Below are positions 8,468 to 15,559 of a stretch of 22,214 bases of DNA, one piece after another. Each line of letters opens with the position of its first letter. Positions within the stretch are counted from its first letter, which is position 1. This DNA is from a virus, in IMG/VR virus record IMGVR_UViG_3300022934_004096, positions 1-22,214 of that record. One strand, written 5' to 3'. A program made the position numbers and the translations under genes. The notes below the pieces were generated by a model that saw nothing but the letters and a program-made list of their open reading frames with translations, did not search any database and had not been told where the DNA came from.

Positions 8468-8651
8468 TTGCGACTCGTAGATTGATCTTTTTACCACAAC
8501 CAGAGCAAGTGACCTTTACAACCATCGTCATTCGCAGTTCTTCGGCAGGCACCAAACGAACACCTGTCGGCAATTTGGTTAGATTGTTTCCACAACCACA
8601 TGTAATGTTTGTGGAGCGGTTACCAAAAGGTCGTGTCTGTTGAGTATTCAT
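8460..8651 (-). CDS. Small zinc-ribbon protein, 63 residues
   Basis: The protein has cysteines C18-x-C20 and C49-x2-C52, with the second pair in CSGCGKK, spaced like a four-cysteine zinc ribbon. It starts 6 bases after the tail terminator-like gene and overlaps the next zinc-ribbon gene, so the two are probably translated together. Both may nucleate a regulator, an assembly factor or a small virion component. I recognise no specific family. The C-x-C first knuckle is less usual than C-x2-C. Confidence 0.65.
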   Translation of the reverse strand: MNTQQTRPFGNRSTNITCGCGNNLTKLPTGVRLVPAEELRMTMVVKVTCSGCGKKINLRVAND

Positions 8652-8657
8652 TTCAAG

Positions 8658-9071
8658 TTATCCCGCAGCTTGAGCAATCCATGTTCCTCGGGCATACCAT
8701 GCAATTAACCTATCATTGAATCCTGTTCTCGGTCTATCCGATTCATAACAATAACCCGCTGTTGCTACGTTCGGATCGTACAACCGTTCACTGCATAACG
8801 CGTCAAATGCCGCTGCGTATACGTCGAGTGTTTCACCAAAACTATACTTTGAATACGAATATAAGTGAACAACCTGTTCTTGCTTTGCTTTATTCGACAT
8901 TGCAAAACCGCCCTGTGGGGCGAGAATCAAAACAGGCATATCGATCGTTGTTTGTGAGGCATCAAAACGATGCGATGTCATCACTCGTGAACCGACGAGA
9001 TTGGTAACTAACGAATTCGCAAGAAGCGTGTTTCGCATGAGTTGAACAACGTTGATTGTCGAAGTCGCCAT
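8658..9071 (-). CDS. Tail terminator / tail completion protein (DUF3168-like)
   Basis: This 137-residue protein has an N-terminal helix followed by LVTNLVGSRVMTSHRFD and PVLILAPQGG. That is the layout of small tail-completion proteins (lambda gpU, SPP1 gp17, DUF3168 type), whose start reads as a helix, then LVG-x-R, then a beta strand. Such proteins cap the tail tube at the head-proximal end and stop polymerisation. The position, between the gp10-like gene and the tail tube gene (with two small genes intervening), supports this. The ribosome binding site is weak. Family membership is inferred, not proven. Confidence 0.65.
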   Translation of the reverse strand: MATSTINVVQLMRNTLLANSLVTNLVGSRVMTSHRFDASQTTIDMPVLILAPQGGFAMSNKAKQEQVVHLYSYSKYSFGETLDVYAAAFDALCSERLYDPNVATAGYCYESDRPRTGFNDRLIAWYARGTWIAQAAG

Positions 9072-9085
9072 TAGTTATCCAATGT

Positions 9086-9565
9086 TTACCGCACCTTGAG
9101 TACGCGGTTCCTGTAAGTAGAAGCTAATACTTTTTGAAGCTTTTTTTGTACTTGTTTTTGTTGGACTGTTTGATTTAGCGTATCGCGACCCAACATGACG
9201 CTCGTTCCTTGAATCACAGCTTCCGCCACCAAACCACTCACAGAGATTTGGTAGTCAACCGATTTCCTTGTGTGGACAACTTCGCCTTTCAAGGTTCGAA
9301 GGATACTTCCACCACCTTGATCGTGTACCAACCAAGGTCGTTGACTGTGAACCAAAATGCGTCCGTGCCTGACTGCATACGGGTGATCTAAAGCCGTTAA
9401 TTGATCTTGAGTATATGTGTGGTCTGAAAGGTTCTTTCGGATTGCTTTCAGAGCAACATCACCGGCAGCATCAATAGCTGCATGTGCAGCCATCCGGTTT
9501 GTTTTGATAAGCCGTTTGAACGTCTGGAGCGTGATGCGTAAATCTTTCGAGTCCACGCGATACAT
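9086..9565 (-). CDS. HK97 gp10-like neck / tail completion protein
   Basis: This basic 159-residue protein resembles gp10-like proteins: an N-terminal helical part (DLRITLQTFKRLIKTNRMAA and ALKAIRKNLSDHTYT), then DHPYAVRHG and LVHDQGG, then beta strands, and a basic C-terminal helix (QVQKKLQKVLASTYRNRVLKVR). The helix-DHPYA-beta layout is typical of HK97 gp10 and related neck proteins that sit at the head-tail junction. The ATG at 9565 has GGTGG a few bases upstream. It follows a 106-base non-coding gap that holds a strong hairpin. Confidence 0.75.
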   Translation of the reverse strand: MYRVDSKDLRITLQTFKRLIKTNRMAAHAAIDAAGDVALKAIRKNLSDHTYTQDQLTALDHPYAVRHGRILVHSQRPWLVHDQGGGSILRTLKGEVVHTRKSVDYQISVSGLVAEAVIQGTSVMLGRDTLNQTVQQKQVQKKLQKVLASTYRNRVLKVR

Positions 9566-9620
9566 GATGCCACCATAAGCCTAGATTAATCAGAATGGCC
9601 CACAGAAACGATTTTACACG

Positions 9621-9651
9621 GGTCGCCGGGGCACGTCACCCCGGAACGACC
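9621..9651 (-). promoter_or_regulatory. Strong GC-rich hairpin in the gap ahead of the gp10-like gene
   Basis: On the minus strand GGTCG-TT-CCGGGG pairs with CCCCGG-CGACC around a 7-base loop (TGACGTG), with only a 2-base bulge: 11 base pairs. No U-tract follows, so it is not a standard intrinsic terminator. It lies within the gap 9566-9671 between the glycosyltransferase stop and the gp10-like start. It might be an RNA stability or processing element, an attenuator, or a site for a protein. No other gene is visible in this gap. Confidence 0.5.
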
Positions 9652-9671
9652 ACGCGCCCCCAGAACGTCGT

Positions 9672-12587
9672 CTAGGGTTGTTCTTCGTGCCCATCTGTCG
9701 GAGCCGGAATCAACCCATCTTCGATCATTTGGTAGACCATTTCATCGGGCAGTGAGAATGAAGGAAGTTCAATGTCCGGAAGGGTCGTATTCCCAACACG
9801 GCTTTGAACTGTCAAATGCCCGAATGCTTCAACCACCCGGACAACTTCTTCCTGCCATGGATGCTTCTTCGTTGTTCGTTTTGCGCTTTCAACCAACAAT
9901 GCTTTCGCCAATCGAAGGTGATGAACTCCCAATTCCTTGAAGGCCAAGTAGCTTTCGCCGGCACATGCAACGCCGCGCTCGTAGCATTCTTGAGCTTTGC
10001 CGAGGTTCCCGTCGTTCGCGAATTGAAGGCCGAGCGAAACCCAAGCACCAGAATTGTGTGGGTTGTCTTCGAGTTCTTTCACCAACATGCGCCGGTACTT
10101 GTTCAACTTTCCTTCAAGCTTGTCGTCTTCGACCGTAAGTCCGAAATGATTGCAAGTGAACGGCGCGTATCGAAGCATAGGATGCACTCCGTTCTTGCGG
10201 AGCGTTTTGACCGCTGCATCGAATCCCTCGTGGACCCGTGAGTTCATGCGCATGATTCCGGACGCATCCAACCGAGTAATCCGAAGACTTTCACTCATGG
10301 ATGCGGGTGCGCCTCGCAGGAAGTTCCGGAATCTGAACATCCAACCCCATCCGTCACTCGTTTCGACCATGGAACGAATGCAACGCAGGCTAACAGTTGG
10401 TTCACCTTGGAACCGTTCATCTGCGTCTTGAAACCAAGCCCAATCAACGCCTTGAGTCTGCAATTGATTCAATGCTGCATTCCGACACTCCGACAAGTCA
10501 TCGTCGAACTCTGAATGGACCCAAATCACGTCGTAAAGTTTCGCAAACGCAGCCAACGTGCGTCCGGGTCCAGTCTCGGGCCATTCGTTTTCCGGAATAT
10601 CCAACTCATCAACGTTGGAGTCCAACCAATGCTTATCTTCGTCAGACCATTCGCCGGTCCAAACTAAAACCATCGCATCGGACATCGAGTAAGAATCATT
10701 CAGCCACATTGCAACGTCTTCCGGACTTTCACCGGAATGAGTAAGCATGTAAAAGCCGATGCGATTGTGGGGAACGTAGGGGCGTAGCTTCATCCCTTCT
10801 TCGGCAACAATGTGACTGTAATCATTGCCTCCAACTAGAACCGCGTCGGGATTCGGATCGATCTTTGAGTACCAAGCATATTTGTTCGTACGTTGTGAAC
10901 TATGCATGTACCCGAAGTGGCGAAATCGAATGTTTGCTACTCGGCGAGAGCCATTGCCGGAATCTGGGCAATTACCGCAGTGAAGTCCCTTTTCAGTTCC
11001 CGCAATGATCTTCCGAGGGTTCGCTTTGTTGACTCGCCAAAGCCGGGTTCCGCTCATACCACCCGAATAGCTTCCGCCATCACCCCAAGGTCGATCAACG
11101 CGAATCATCCGAGGGCTTTCCCAATGATTCAACCAACCGAACTCGAAACCATCCACCAAGGGATCTGGGTGATTGAATAACCGCTCGAAATGATACCTTG
11201 TTACTTGGTCTTCAATGACTTCGTCGTGATCGATGGACAACAACCAGTCGGCATCCATCTGAATTCCGAGTTCAATGGCTCGATTCCTTTCATCGCGCTC
11301 ATTCCAAAACCCTTCCCAACATTCAACGGAAACATCGGGCTCGAAACCAACCAACTTTGAGATGGACTTGATCCAGTCCATCGTTGCATTCGCAACTTCG
11401 GTTGAATTCGCATTCGAGCAAGATCGAAGCCAAGCAATATCGTAGTCCTGCAAACTCCCGTGCATCTGGTTCCAATCGCTTCCGGATTGGATTTCGAGCG
11501 GATTATTCGTAAGCAAAACCGCGATGCCGTCGCTGACGGAACAAGCTTTCGCAATCGAATTCCTCCAATAATGGAGGTCTTGAACCGTACGAATAGCAAC
11601 TCGGTAAATGCTAATCATGCGGTTTGACCCCGTCTTTTTCCACTTCCGGTAGTAATTCTCCCGGTTACGCATACCGCGCATCATTTCCGGAAAAGCACGA
11701 TCGAAAGTTTGGTGCCCGAGGTGTCCGATGAAAACTCCGCGAGCAACCGCTAACCGCCAACCTGCCATCATTACTCGGTGGCAAAGATCATTGTCTTCGT
11801 AACCAGCAATCGGGTAATTATCCGCATCGAACATCGGGCCGTTATTCCCTTCCAGCCAAATGTCGAGTAAACAATCACGGCGGATCATCATGCAGAATCC
11901 GCTTAAAAAGTTGCATGTAAGGTTTAACGTATCCGGATTCTGCGTGTGCCAAACCGCAGCGGCACTATCGTAAAGGTCTTGGTCCTTCACGGTAGGGGTC
12001 ATTTGATCGTGACCAAACTTCAACTGCATCGCTTGTTTCAACACGTCTTCATCCAATGCGACTTGTTGAATACCTGCGACTTGATTGCTGCACGGGCCAA
12101 TCATTCCGATTTTCCCATACAACTTCCGATCTCTGACGGGGCGACTCCCCAACTTGCCATCGACCACAACCGGCGGCTCCGTACACAACGAAATGTCATC
12201 GCTGTTGATTGCGACTAAAAGCTTCGTCAACCAACCCGGCGTAACTCGCAGGTCATCGTTGAAAATGAGCACATATTCGGGCAAACCACCAGATTGAATC
12301 GCAGCGCGAAGACCGATATTGATAGCACCGCCGAATCCGCGAAGCCCGTCCTCGACGTGCATATCGAGGGTTACCCCGTTTGGGCATGCAGCCCGCAAGA
12401 CGCGAAGGGCTTGAATGCTTTTCGCCGCGTTCTCAACCGAATCAGGGTTGATGGAAACCATGATACGAGTTCTGGCAGGCACGCGATTCACAAGCAAATG
12501 CATGCTTGGAAGAAGCACCGAAGGGTCTGCAACGGTAGGCACAACGATAAGCGTATCGTTGTTACTATCAAAAGTAACCGAGTTCAT
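9672..12587 (-). CDS. Three-module glycosyltransferase with TPR-like C-terminus, 971 residues
   Basis: This is a multi-domain GT-A (family 2-like) glycosyltransferase. Module 1, residues 1-320: FNDDLRV at 109-115 is a metal/nucleotide-sugar DXD-type site, and GYEDNDLCHRVMMAGW at 262-277 is the acceptor-side ED-x-DLC motif typical of GT2 enzymes. Module 2, about 325-590: LLSIDHDEVIED near 449-460 is a second DxD-type site. Module 3, about 605-840: FQDADER at 719-725 is a third, followed by SRVHEGF at 783-789, the RxHE motif of SunS-like GT2 enzymes. Residues about 840-900 (NPHNSGAWVSLGLQFANDGNLGKAQECYERG) look like a TPR repeat. There is no signal peptide or membrane segment, so it should act in the cytoplasm. 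AGGAG lies 5 bases ahead of the ATG. Which sugar and acceptor are used is unknown; virion proteins are the natural guess. Confidence 0.88.
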   Translation of the reverse strand: MNSVTFDSNNDTLIVVPTVADPSVLLPSMHLLVNRVPARTRIMVSINPDSVENAAKSIQALRVLRAACPNGVTLDMHVEDGLRGFGGAINIGLRAAIQSGGLPEYVLIFNDDLRVTPGWLTKLLVAINSDDISLCTEPPVVVDGKLGSRPVRDRKLYGKIGMIGPCSNQVAGIQQVALDEDVLKQAMQLKFGHDQMTPTVKDQDLYDSAAAVWHTQNPDTLNLTCNFLSGFCMMIRRDCLLDIWLEGNNGPMFDADNYPIAGYEDNDLCHRVMMAGWRLAVARGVFIGHLGHQTFDRAFPEMMRGMRNRENYYRKWKKTGSNRMISIYRVAIRTVQDLHYWRNSIAKACSVSDGIAVLLTNNPLEIQSGSDWNQMHGSLQDYDIAWLRSCSNANSTEVANATMDWIKSISKLVGFEPDVSVECWEGFWNERDERNRAIELGIQMDADWLLSIDHDEVIEDQVTRYHFERLFNHPDPLVDGFEFGWLNHWESPRMIRVDRPWGDGGSYSGGMSGTRLWRVNKANPRKIIAGTEKGLHCGNCPDSGNGSRRVANIRFRHFGYMHSSQRTNKYAWYSKIDPNPDAVLVGGNDYSHIVAEEGMKLRPYVPHNRIGFYMLTHSGESPEDVAMWLNDSYSMSDAMVLVWTGEWSDEDKHWLDSNVDELDIPENEWPETGPGRTLAAFAKLYDVIWVHSEFDDDLSECRNAALNQLQTQGVDWAWFQDADERFQGEPTVSLRCIRSMVETSDGWGWMFRFRNFLRGAPASMSESLRITRLDASGIMRMNSRVHEGFDAAVKTLRKNGVHPMLRYAPFTCNHFGLTVEDDKLEGKLNKYRRMLVKELEDNPHNSGAWVSLGLQFANDGNLGKAQECYERGVACAGESYLAFKELGVHHLRLAKALLVESAKRTTKKHPWQEEVVRVVEAFGHLTVQSRVGNTTLPDIELPSFSLPDEMVYQMIEDGLIPAPTDGHEEQP

Positions 12588-12597
12588 TTTTTCTCCT

Positions 12598-12613
12598 GCG
12601 CCTGTTTGGCGTC
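12598..12613 (-). promoter_or_regulatory. Copy 2 of recurrent leader element GACGCC-N4-AGGCGC
   Basis: The minus strand reads GACGCCAAACAGGCGC, starting inside the stop codon of the previous gene and ending just ahead of the AGGAG ribosome binding site of the glycosyltransferase. CGCC pairs with GGCG around a 5-base loop. Confidence 0.4.
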
Positions 12614-13268
12614 ATTCTGATTGAGAAGAGTCTCGCCTTGTCACAACGATTTCCCAAAAACGCGGTAAGTAACCGCCGAATCGGATCGGAACGCTCCGCA
12701 CGAACCATTCCGAAGCATCAATTTCATCTACAAAAATGTCCCCGATCCGGGGATACCAAGTTTCATCATAATTGATGTATAACCTTGCCTGTTCCTGCTC
12801 GGACATGCTCGGCCATTCACCACGATACGGACGCTGACCGGGTCCGCTCGAAGTACCACCGCGATCAATAAACCCGGGCCAACCCGTCTTCAAAGTGGTT
12901 TGCATGTGTTGGATTGAACCGTCAGGACCAATTGATTTCACTTTGATTGTTGGAACTGTTGATTCATCGCTAAAACCCGTCGTGGTAACACTCGAAACGG
13001 ACACAAACCTTTTTGAAGTGGATTTGAAACCATTGTTGGTAAAAGTCAGAGTTTCCGATCCTGCACCCGTATTACCGGGCGAAGTAACCACAGTCCCCGT
13101 GAACGTAATGCTTCCCGTACCATCAGAACCGCCAGAGACTTGTACTTGAAGGCAAGTTTCTCTTTGAAGCGCATAATCCAATGACATCGTGTCCTGCGCG
13201 GTTGCGTTTAGCAGAACCGACAGGTTTCTGACAACCGTATAGAAACTATTCGGACTGCTGAATATCAC
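12612..13268 (-). CDS. Unknown virion protein, possible head-closure (stopper) protein
   Basis: From a GTG at 13268 this is 218 residues. I chose this start because GAGG lies 9 bases upstream; a TTG at 13277 would be only one base from that GAGG. The gene overlaps the previous one by 23 bases. Residues about 40-115 form a Gly/Ser/Thr-rich beta domain (GGSDGTGSITFTGTVV, SETLTFTNNG, RFVSVSSVTTTGFSDES) like carbohydrate-binding or Ig-like virion folds. The C-terminal part (PRIGDIFVDEIDASEWFVRSV then FWEIVVTRRD) resembles the beta-barrel layout of head-tail joining (stopper) proteins, in which a GDI/V-type loop is followed by a WxVxxV strand. It lies between the connector and gp10-like genes, where a stopper should be. 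The identification is tentative. Confidence 0.55.
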   Translation of the reverse strand: MIFSSPNSFYTVVRNLSVLLNATAQDTMSLDYALQRETCLQVQVSGGSDGTGSITFTGTVVTSPGNTGAGSETLTFTNNGFKSTSKRFVSVSSVTTTGFSDESTVPTIKVKSIGPDGSIQHMQTTLKTGWPGFIDRGGTSSGPGQRPYRGEWPSMSEQEQARLYINYDETWYPRIGDIFVDEIDASEWFVRSVPIRFGGYLPRFWEIVVTRRDSSQSE

Positions 13269-13785
13269 TTTCTTCAACCTCTACATCAGTTTCGATGCTT
13301 GCCGAAGTGGGTGTTTCTTCCGGATGCTTTACGGGTTCAATTGGGTAAGGAGACCGGTGAATGTACTCGACAACGGAAGGTTTATTTCCCGCTTCCCAAG
13401 CCGCTTCGATGGTGGATTCCCACTCGTCAACTTCCCCGACACCGACCACAGTGTAAATGCTTCTCCGAAGCGGATCAGAGTCAATGACAGCCACCGCCCT
13501 GATCTCGCTCTTCGTAAGTTCTCGGAACGAAACAACGACTACAACAGAACCAACCGCAGACGAAATGATTTTGCTGTTCGAAGCTGAATCAGGTCCAAAT
13601 CCAATAATCGTCAACCCATTATCGTAGCTTGTAAGCACTTTTTTGCTTGGGCAACAAGTCACCCGGGCATTGCCAAACGGGGAAGATGCTTCTTTCGCAA
13701 TGACATCATCACATCGGCTGAAGCCAGGGAATGAAGCACTTGATAAATTCAGCGCAATTCCGATCGTTCTTCGATTATGCCTCAT
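13246..13785 (-). CDS. Hypothetical protein, 179 residues
   Basis: I do not recognise this protein. The ATG at 13785 overlaps the upstream stop (TAATG), so translation is coupled. The middle is beta-rich and hydrophobic (KIISSAVGSVVVVVSF, IYTVVGVGEV). The last 40 residues are acidic and unstructured-looking (PVKHPEETPTSASIETDVEV). The pattern of a compact beta domain plus acidic tail is seen in small phage virion or assembly proteins. It overlaps the next gene by 23 bases. It could be part of the neck or an accessory factor of the sugar cassette; nothing in the sequence decides this. Confidence 0.7.
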   Translation of the reverse strand: MRHNRRTIGIALNLSSASFPGFSRCDDVIAKEASSPFGNARVTCCPSKKVLTSYDNGLTIIGFGPDSASNSKIISSAVGSVVVVVSFRELTKSEIRAVAVIDSDPLRRSIYTVVGVGEVDEWESTIEAAWEAGNKPSVVEYIHRSPYPIEPVKHPEETPTSASIETDVEVEESDIQQSE

Positions 13786-14447
13786 TAATCCCTCCGATAC
13801 GGCGTTGTGATTGTAATCACGTTCTGCTCGCGTTGGCGTAACTTCGGCTTCTTGGCTTCAGCCTTCCGTTCTTTCTTAATGATTTTAACAGGTTCCGGGA
13901 GGAAACGATTGTTGCTTTGTTCTAGCACCAAACCTTCGAGGTCAACATTCTCGATAATTTCAGTTGTTATCCTTTCACACAAACCAACATAGCGATTTTG
14001 TTTATACGATTCTTCGGATTCCCAAAGGTCTTGAGAGGTAGACACATCGTAAGGCAAACCTTCTGCGCGTAGCCGGCGCATCCACCGCCTATGCGTTGAT
14101 TCGCCAACATTGTTCGGGAACAAAGGGTTCTGAACAACAACCAACAAGTCGGAAATCATGTTGAGTGTTGTTGTCGATTCGTGAATCAACCGAGCATAAA
14201 CTTTTGGAGGAATTGTACTGAACCTTCCGAGCCAAACGATGGAAATGACTTCGGTGTCGTCAGGAATAGCTGAAAACAATGAACTTCCTGTTCTGATCGC
14301 ATCATCAAGAACAAAAGATTCAGTGATTCGCGGGATCGGAAGCACGCTTATCGTCATACCTTTCCCACGGAGGCAATCAGCAATGTTGAAAGCGAGAGGA
14401 AACCCCTTCCATCCCGGCGAATCGGTGTAAACAGCTAACGTTTTCAT
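13785..14447 (-). CDS. Hypothetical Rossmann-like protein, possible glycosyltransferase relative
   Basis: From the ATG at 14447 (220 residues), which overlaps the epimerase stop as ATGA, the protein starts MKTLAVYTDSPGWKGFPLAF, a beta-loop-alpha opening. It continues through NIADCLRGKGMTISVLPIPR and then VISIVWLGRFSTIPPKVYARL. This resembles the N-terminal half of a GT-B fold (beta, GF.LA..IA..L...G, beta), but I see no nucleotide-sugar binding C-terminal half. The C-terminal 45 residues are strongly basic (KIIKKERKAEAKKPKLRQREQ). An upstream-extended reading from 14609 would lie inside the epimerase gene and is rejected. Position right behind the epimerase hints at sugar metabolism. That link is inference. 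Confidence 0.7.
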   Translation of the reverse strand: MKTLAVYTDSPGWKGFPLAFNIADCLRGKGMTISVLPIPRITESFVLDDAIRTGSSLFSAIPDDTEVISIVWLGRFSTIPPKVYARLIHESTTTLNMISDLLVVVQNPLFPNNVGESTHRRWMRRLRAEGLPYDVSTSQDLWESEESYKQNRYVGLCERITTEIIENVDLEGLVLEQSNNRFLPEPVKIIKKERKAEAKKPKLRQREQNVITITTPYRRD

Positions 14448-15538
14448 CGAATGAGACCCTTTTCCACAAGCTTGTTGTGGGCTTCTTGTGTTTTGTTTTC
14501 GGGACGCTGTTGCTTTGCCCATTGCACCAAATCTGCAAGGCCAACTTCCGGAGTACGTGGTTTCCAATCCGGCAGATAACCACGTAACCGGCGGTTGTCC
14601 GAGTAACAATGCCGAATATCACCTACTCGGTATTTGTTGACCACATTTGGGAGCAGATTTGAACCATGAAGTTTGATTAACGTCTGTGCAAGTTCAAGGA
14701 TGGTGGTTTGTTTTCCAGTACCAACATTGAAAACACCAACAATGTCGTCTTCGGTAGCCATTCGAACTACCGCCTCTGCCACGTCCTCAACATGAATGAA
14801 ATCCCTTGACTGGCCCCCGTCTTCGTAAATACGGGGGGCTTCGCCGTTCAAAATCATGGAGTTGAATATCGCAGCGACACCCGTGTATGGGTTGGACATT
14901 TGCTGCCGGGGGCCGTAAACGTTGAAAAACCGGGGGACTACAACAGGAATGTTGTTTTGTTCCCCGATCATTATCGACATATCTTCCTGATCTCTTTTCG
15001 TTTGAGCATATACGGATTGAATATCGAACTCTTTCCACTCTGGAGTTGCTTTCGGCGTCAAAGAATTGAATTCCCAATTTCTGGCTTTGAGATTCTCTTC
15101 TGAACGAACTCCCGGATAACGAAAGGAATTGTCTTCGCAGACATACAACCCTTCTCCGTAAGAACTCATTGAACCGGCAACAACAACTTTTTTGGGCTTG
15201 GAATCCGACTCAATGATGGTTTGCCAAAGCGAAGCCGTCCCCAGCGTGTTGCTTTTCACGTAATGAACTGGTTCATATGCGCTCTCACCAACCCCTACAG
15301 CAGCGGCGAGGTGAATCACTACTTCGCAACCACTCAACGCTTCTGCGAGCGACTCTTGGTCTAATACATCGCCTCGAATCTTGTGGACGTCAGGGTTCAA
15401 GTAGTCAGGCCAATCATTCGATGGATGAACATCAGGCAACAAGCAATCGTACACAACCGGCTCAAACCCACGTTCGAGCAGTAAATCCACCACGAACGAG
15501 CCAATGAACCCGGCTCCGCCAGTAACCAAAACCTTCAT
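14444..15538 (-). CDS. NAD-dependent sugar epimerase/dehydratase (extended SDR)
   Basis: This 364-residue enzyme should bind NAD and act on a nucleotide sugar such as UDP- or dTDP-hexose (4-epimerase or 4,6-dehydratase type). The Rossmann TGGAGFIG motif is at residues 6-13, HLAAAVG at 76-82, the catalytic serine region GSMSSYG at 122-128, and the YxxxK pair at Y177/K181. RFFNVYGPRQ at 203-212 and the substrate-loop DFIHVEDVAEAV are classic for the family. All key residues are present and the length is usual or slightly long. It lies 21 bases after the phosphoesterase stop, with a GAGAG-type ribosome binding site, and is coupled to the next gene by ATGA. It probably supplies a modified sugar donor for the downstream glycosyltransferase. 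The exact substrate cannot be read from sequence. Confidence 0.93.
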   Translation of the reverse strand: MKVLVTGGAGFIGSFVVDLLLERGFEPVVYDCLLPDVHPSNDWPDYLNPDVHKIRGDVLDQESLAEALSGCEVVIHLAAAVGVGESAYEPVHYVKSNTLGTASLWQTIIESDSKPKKVVVAGSMSSYGEGLYVCEDNSFRYPGVRSEENLKARNWEFNSLTPKATPEWKEFDIQSVYAQTKRDQEDMSIMIGEQNNIPVVVPRFFNVYGPRQQMSNPYTGVAAIFNSMILNGEAPRIYEDGGQSRDFIHVEDVAEAVVRMATEDDIVGVFNVGTGKQTTILELAQTLIKLHGSNLLPNVVNKYRVGDIRHCYSDNRRLRGYLPDWKPRTPEVGLADLVQWAKQQRPENKTQEAHNKLVEKGLIR

Positions 15539-15559
15539 TTTTCACTCTCTACTGTTCTT

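Noticed and set aside
8468-8497. A GTG start at 8497 for the second zinc-ribbon gene
   Set aside because: It would overlap the previous gene by 38 bases; the ATG at 8467 has a better-placed GAG, though the longer form cannot be excluded.
9621-9651. The hairpin ahead of the gp10-like gene as a rho-independent terminator
   Set aside because: No run of U follows the stem on the minus strand, and the plus-strand reading has none either.
14448-14609. Upstream extension of the Rossmann-like gene to 14609
   Set aside because: The extension overlaps the conserved epimerase gene and is low in protein-like character; the ATG at 14447 has the ATGA overlap typical of coupled genes.
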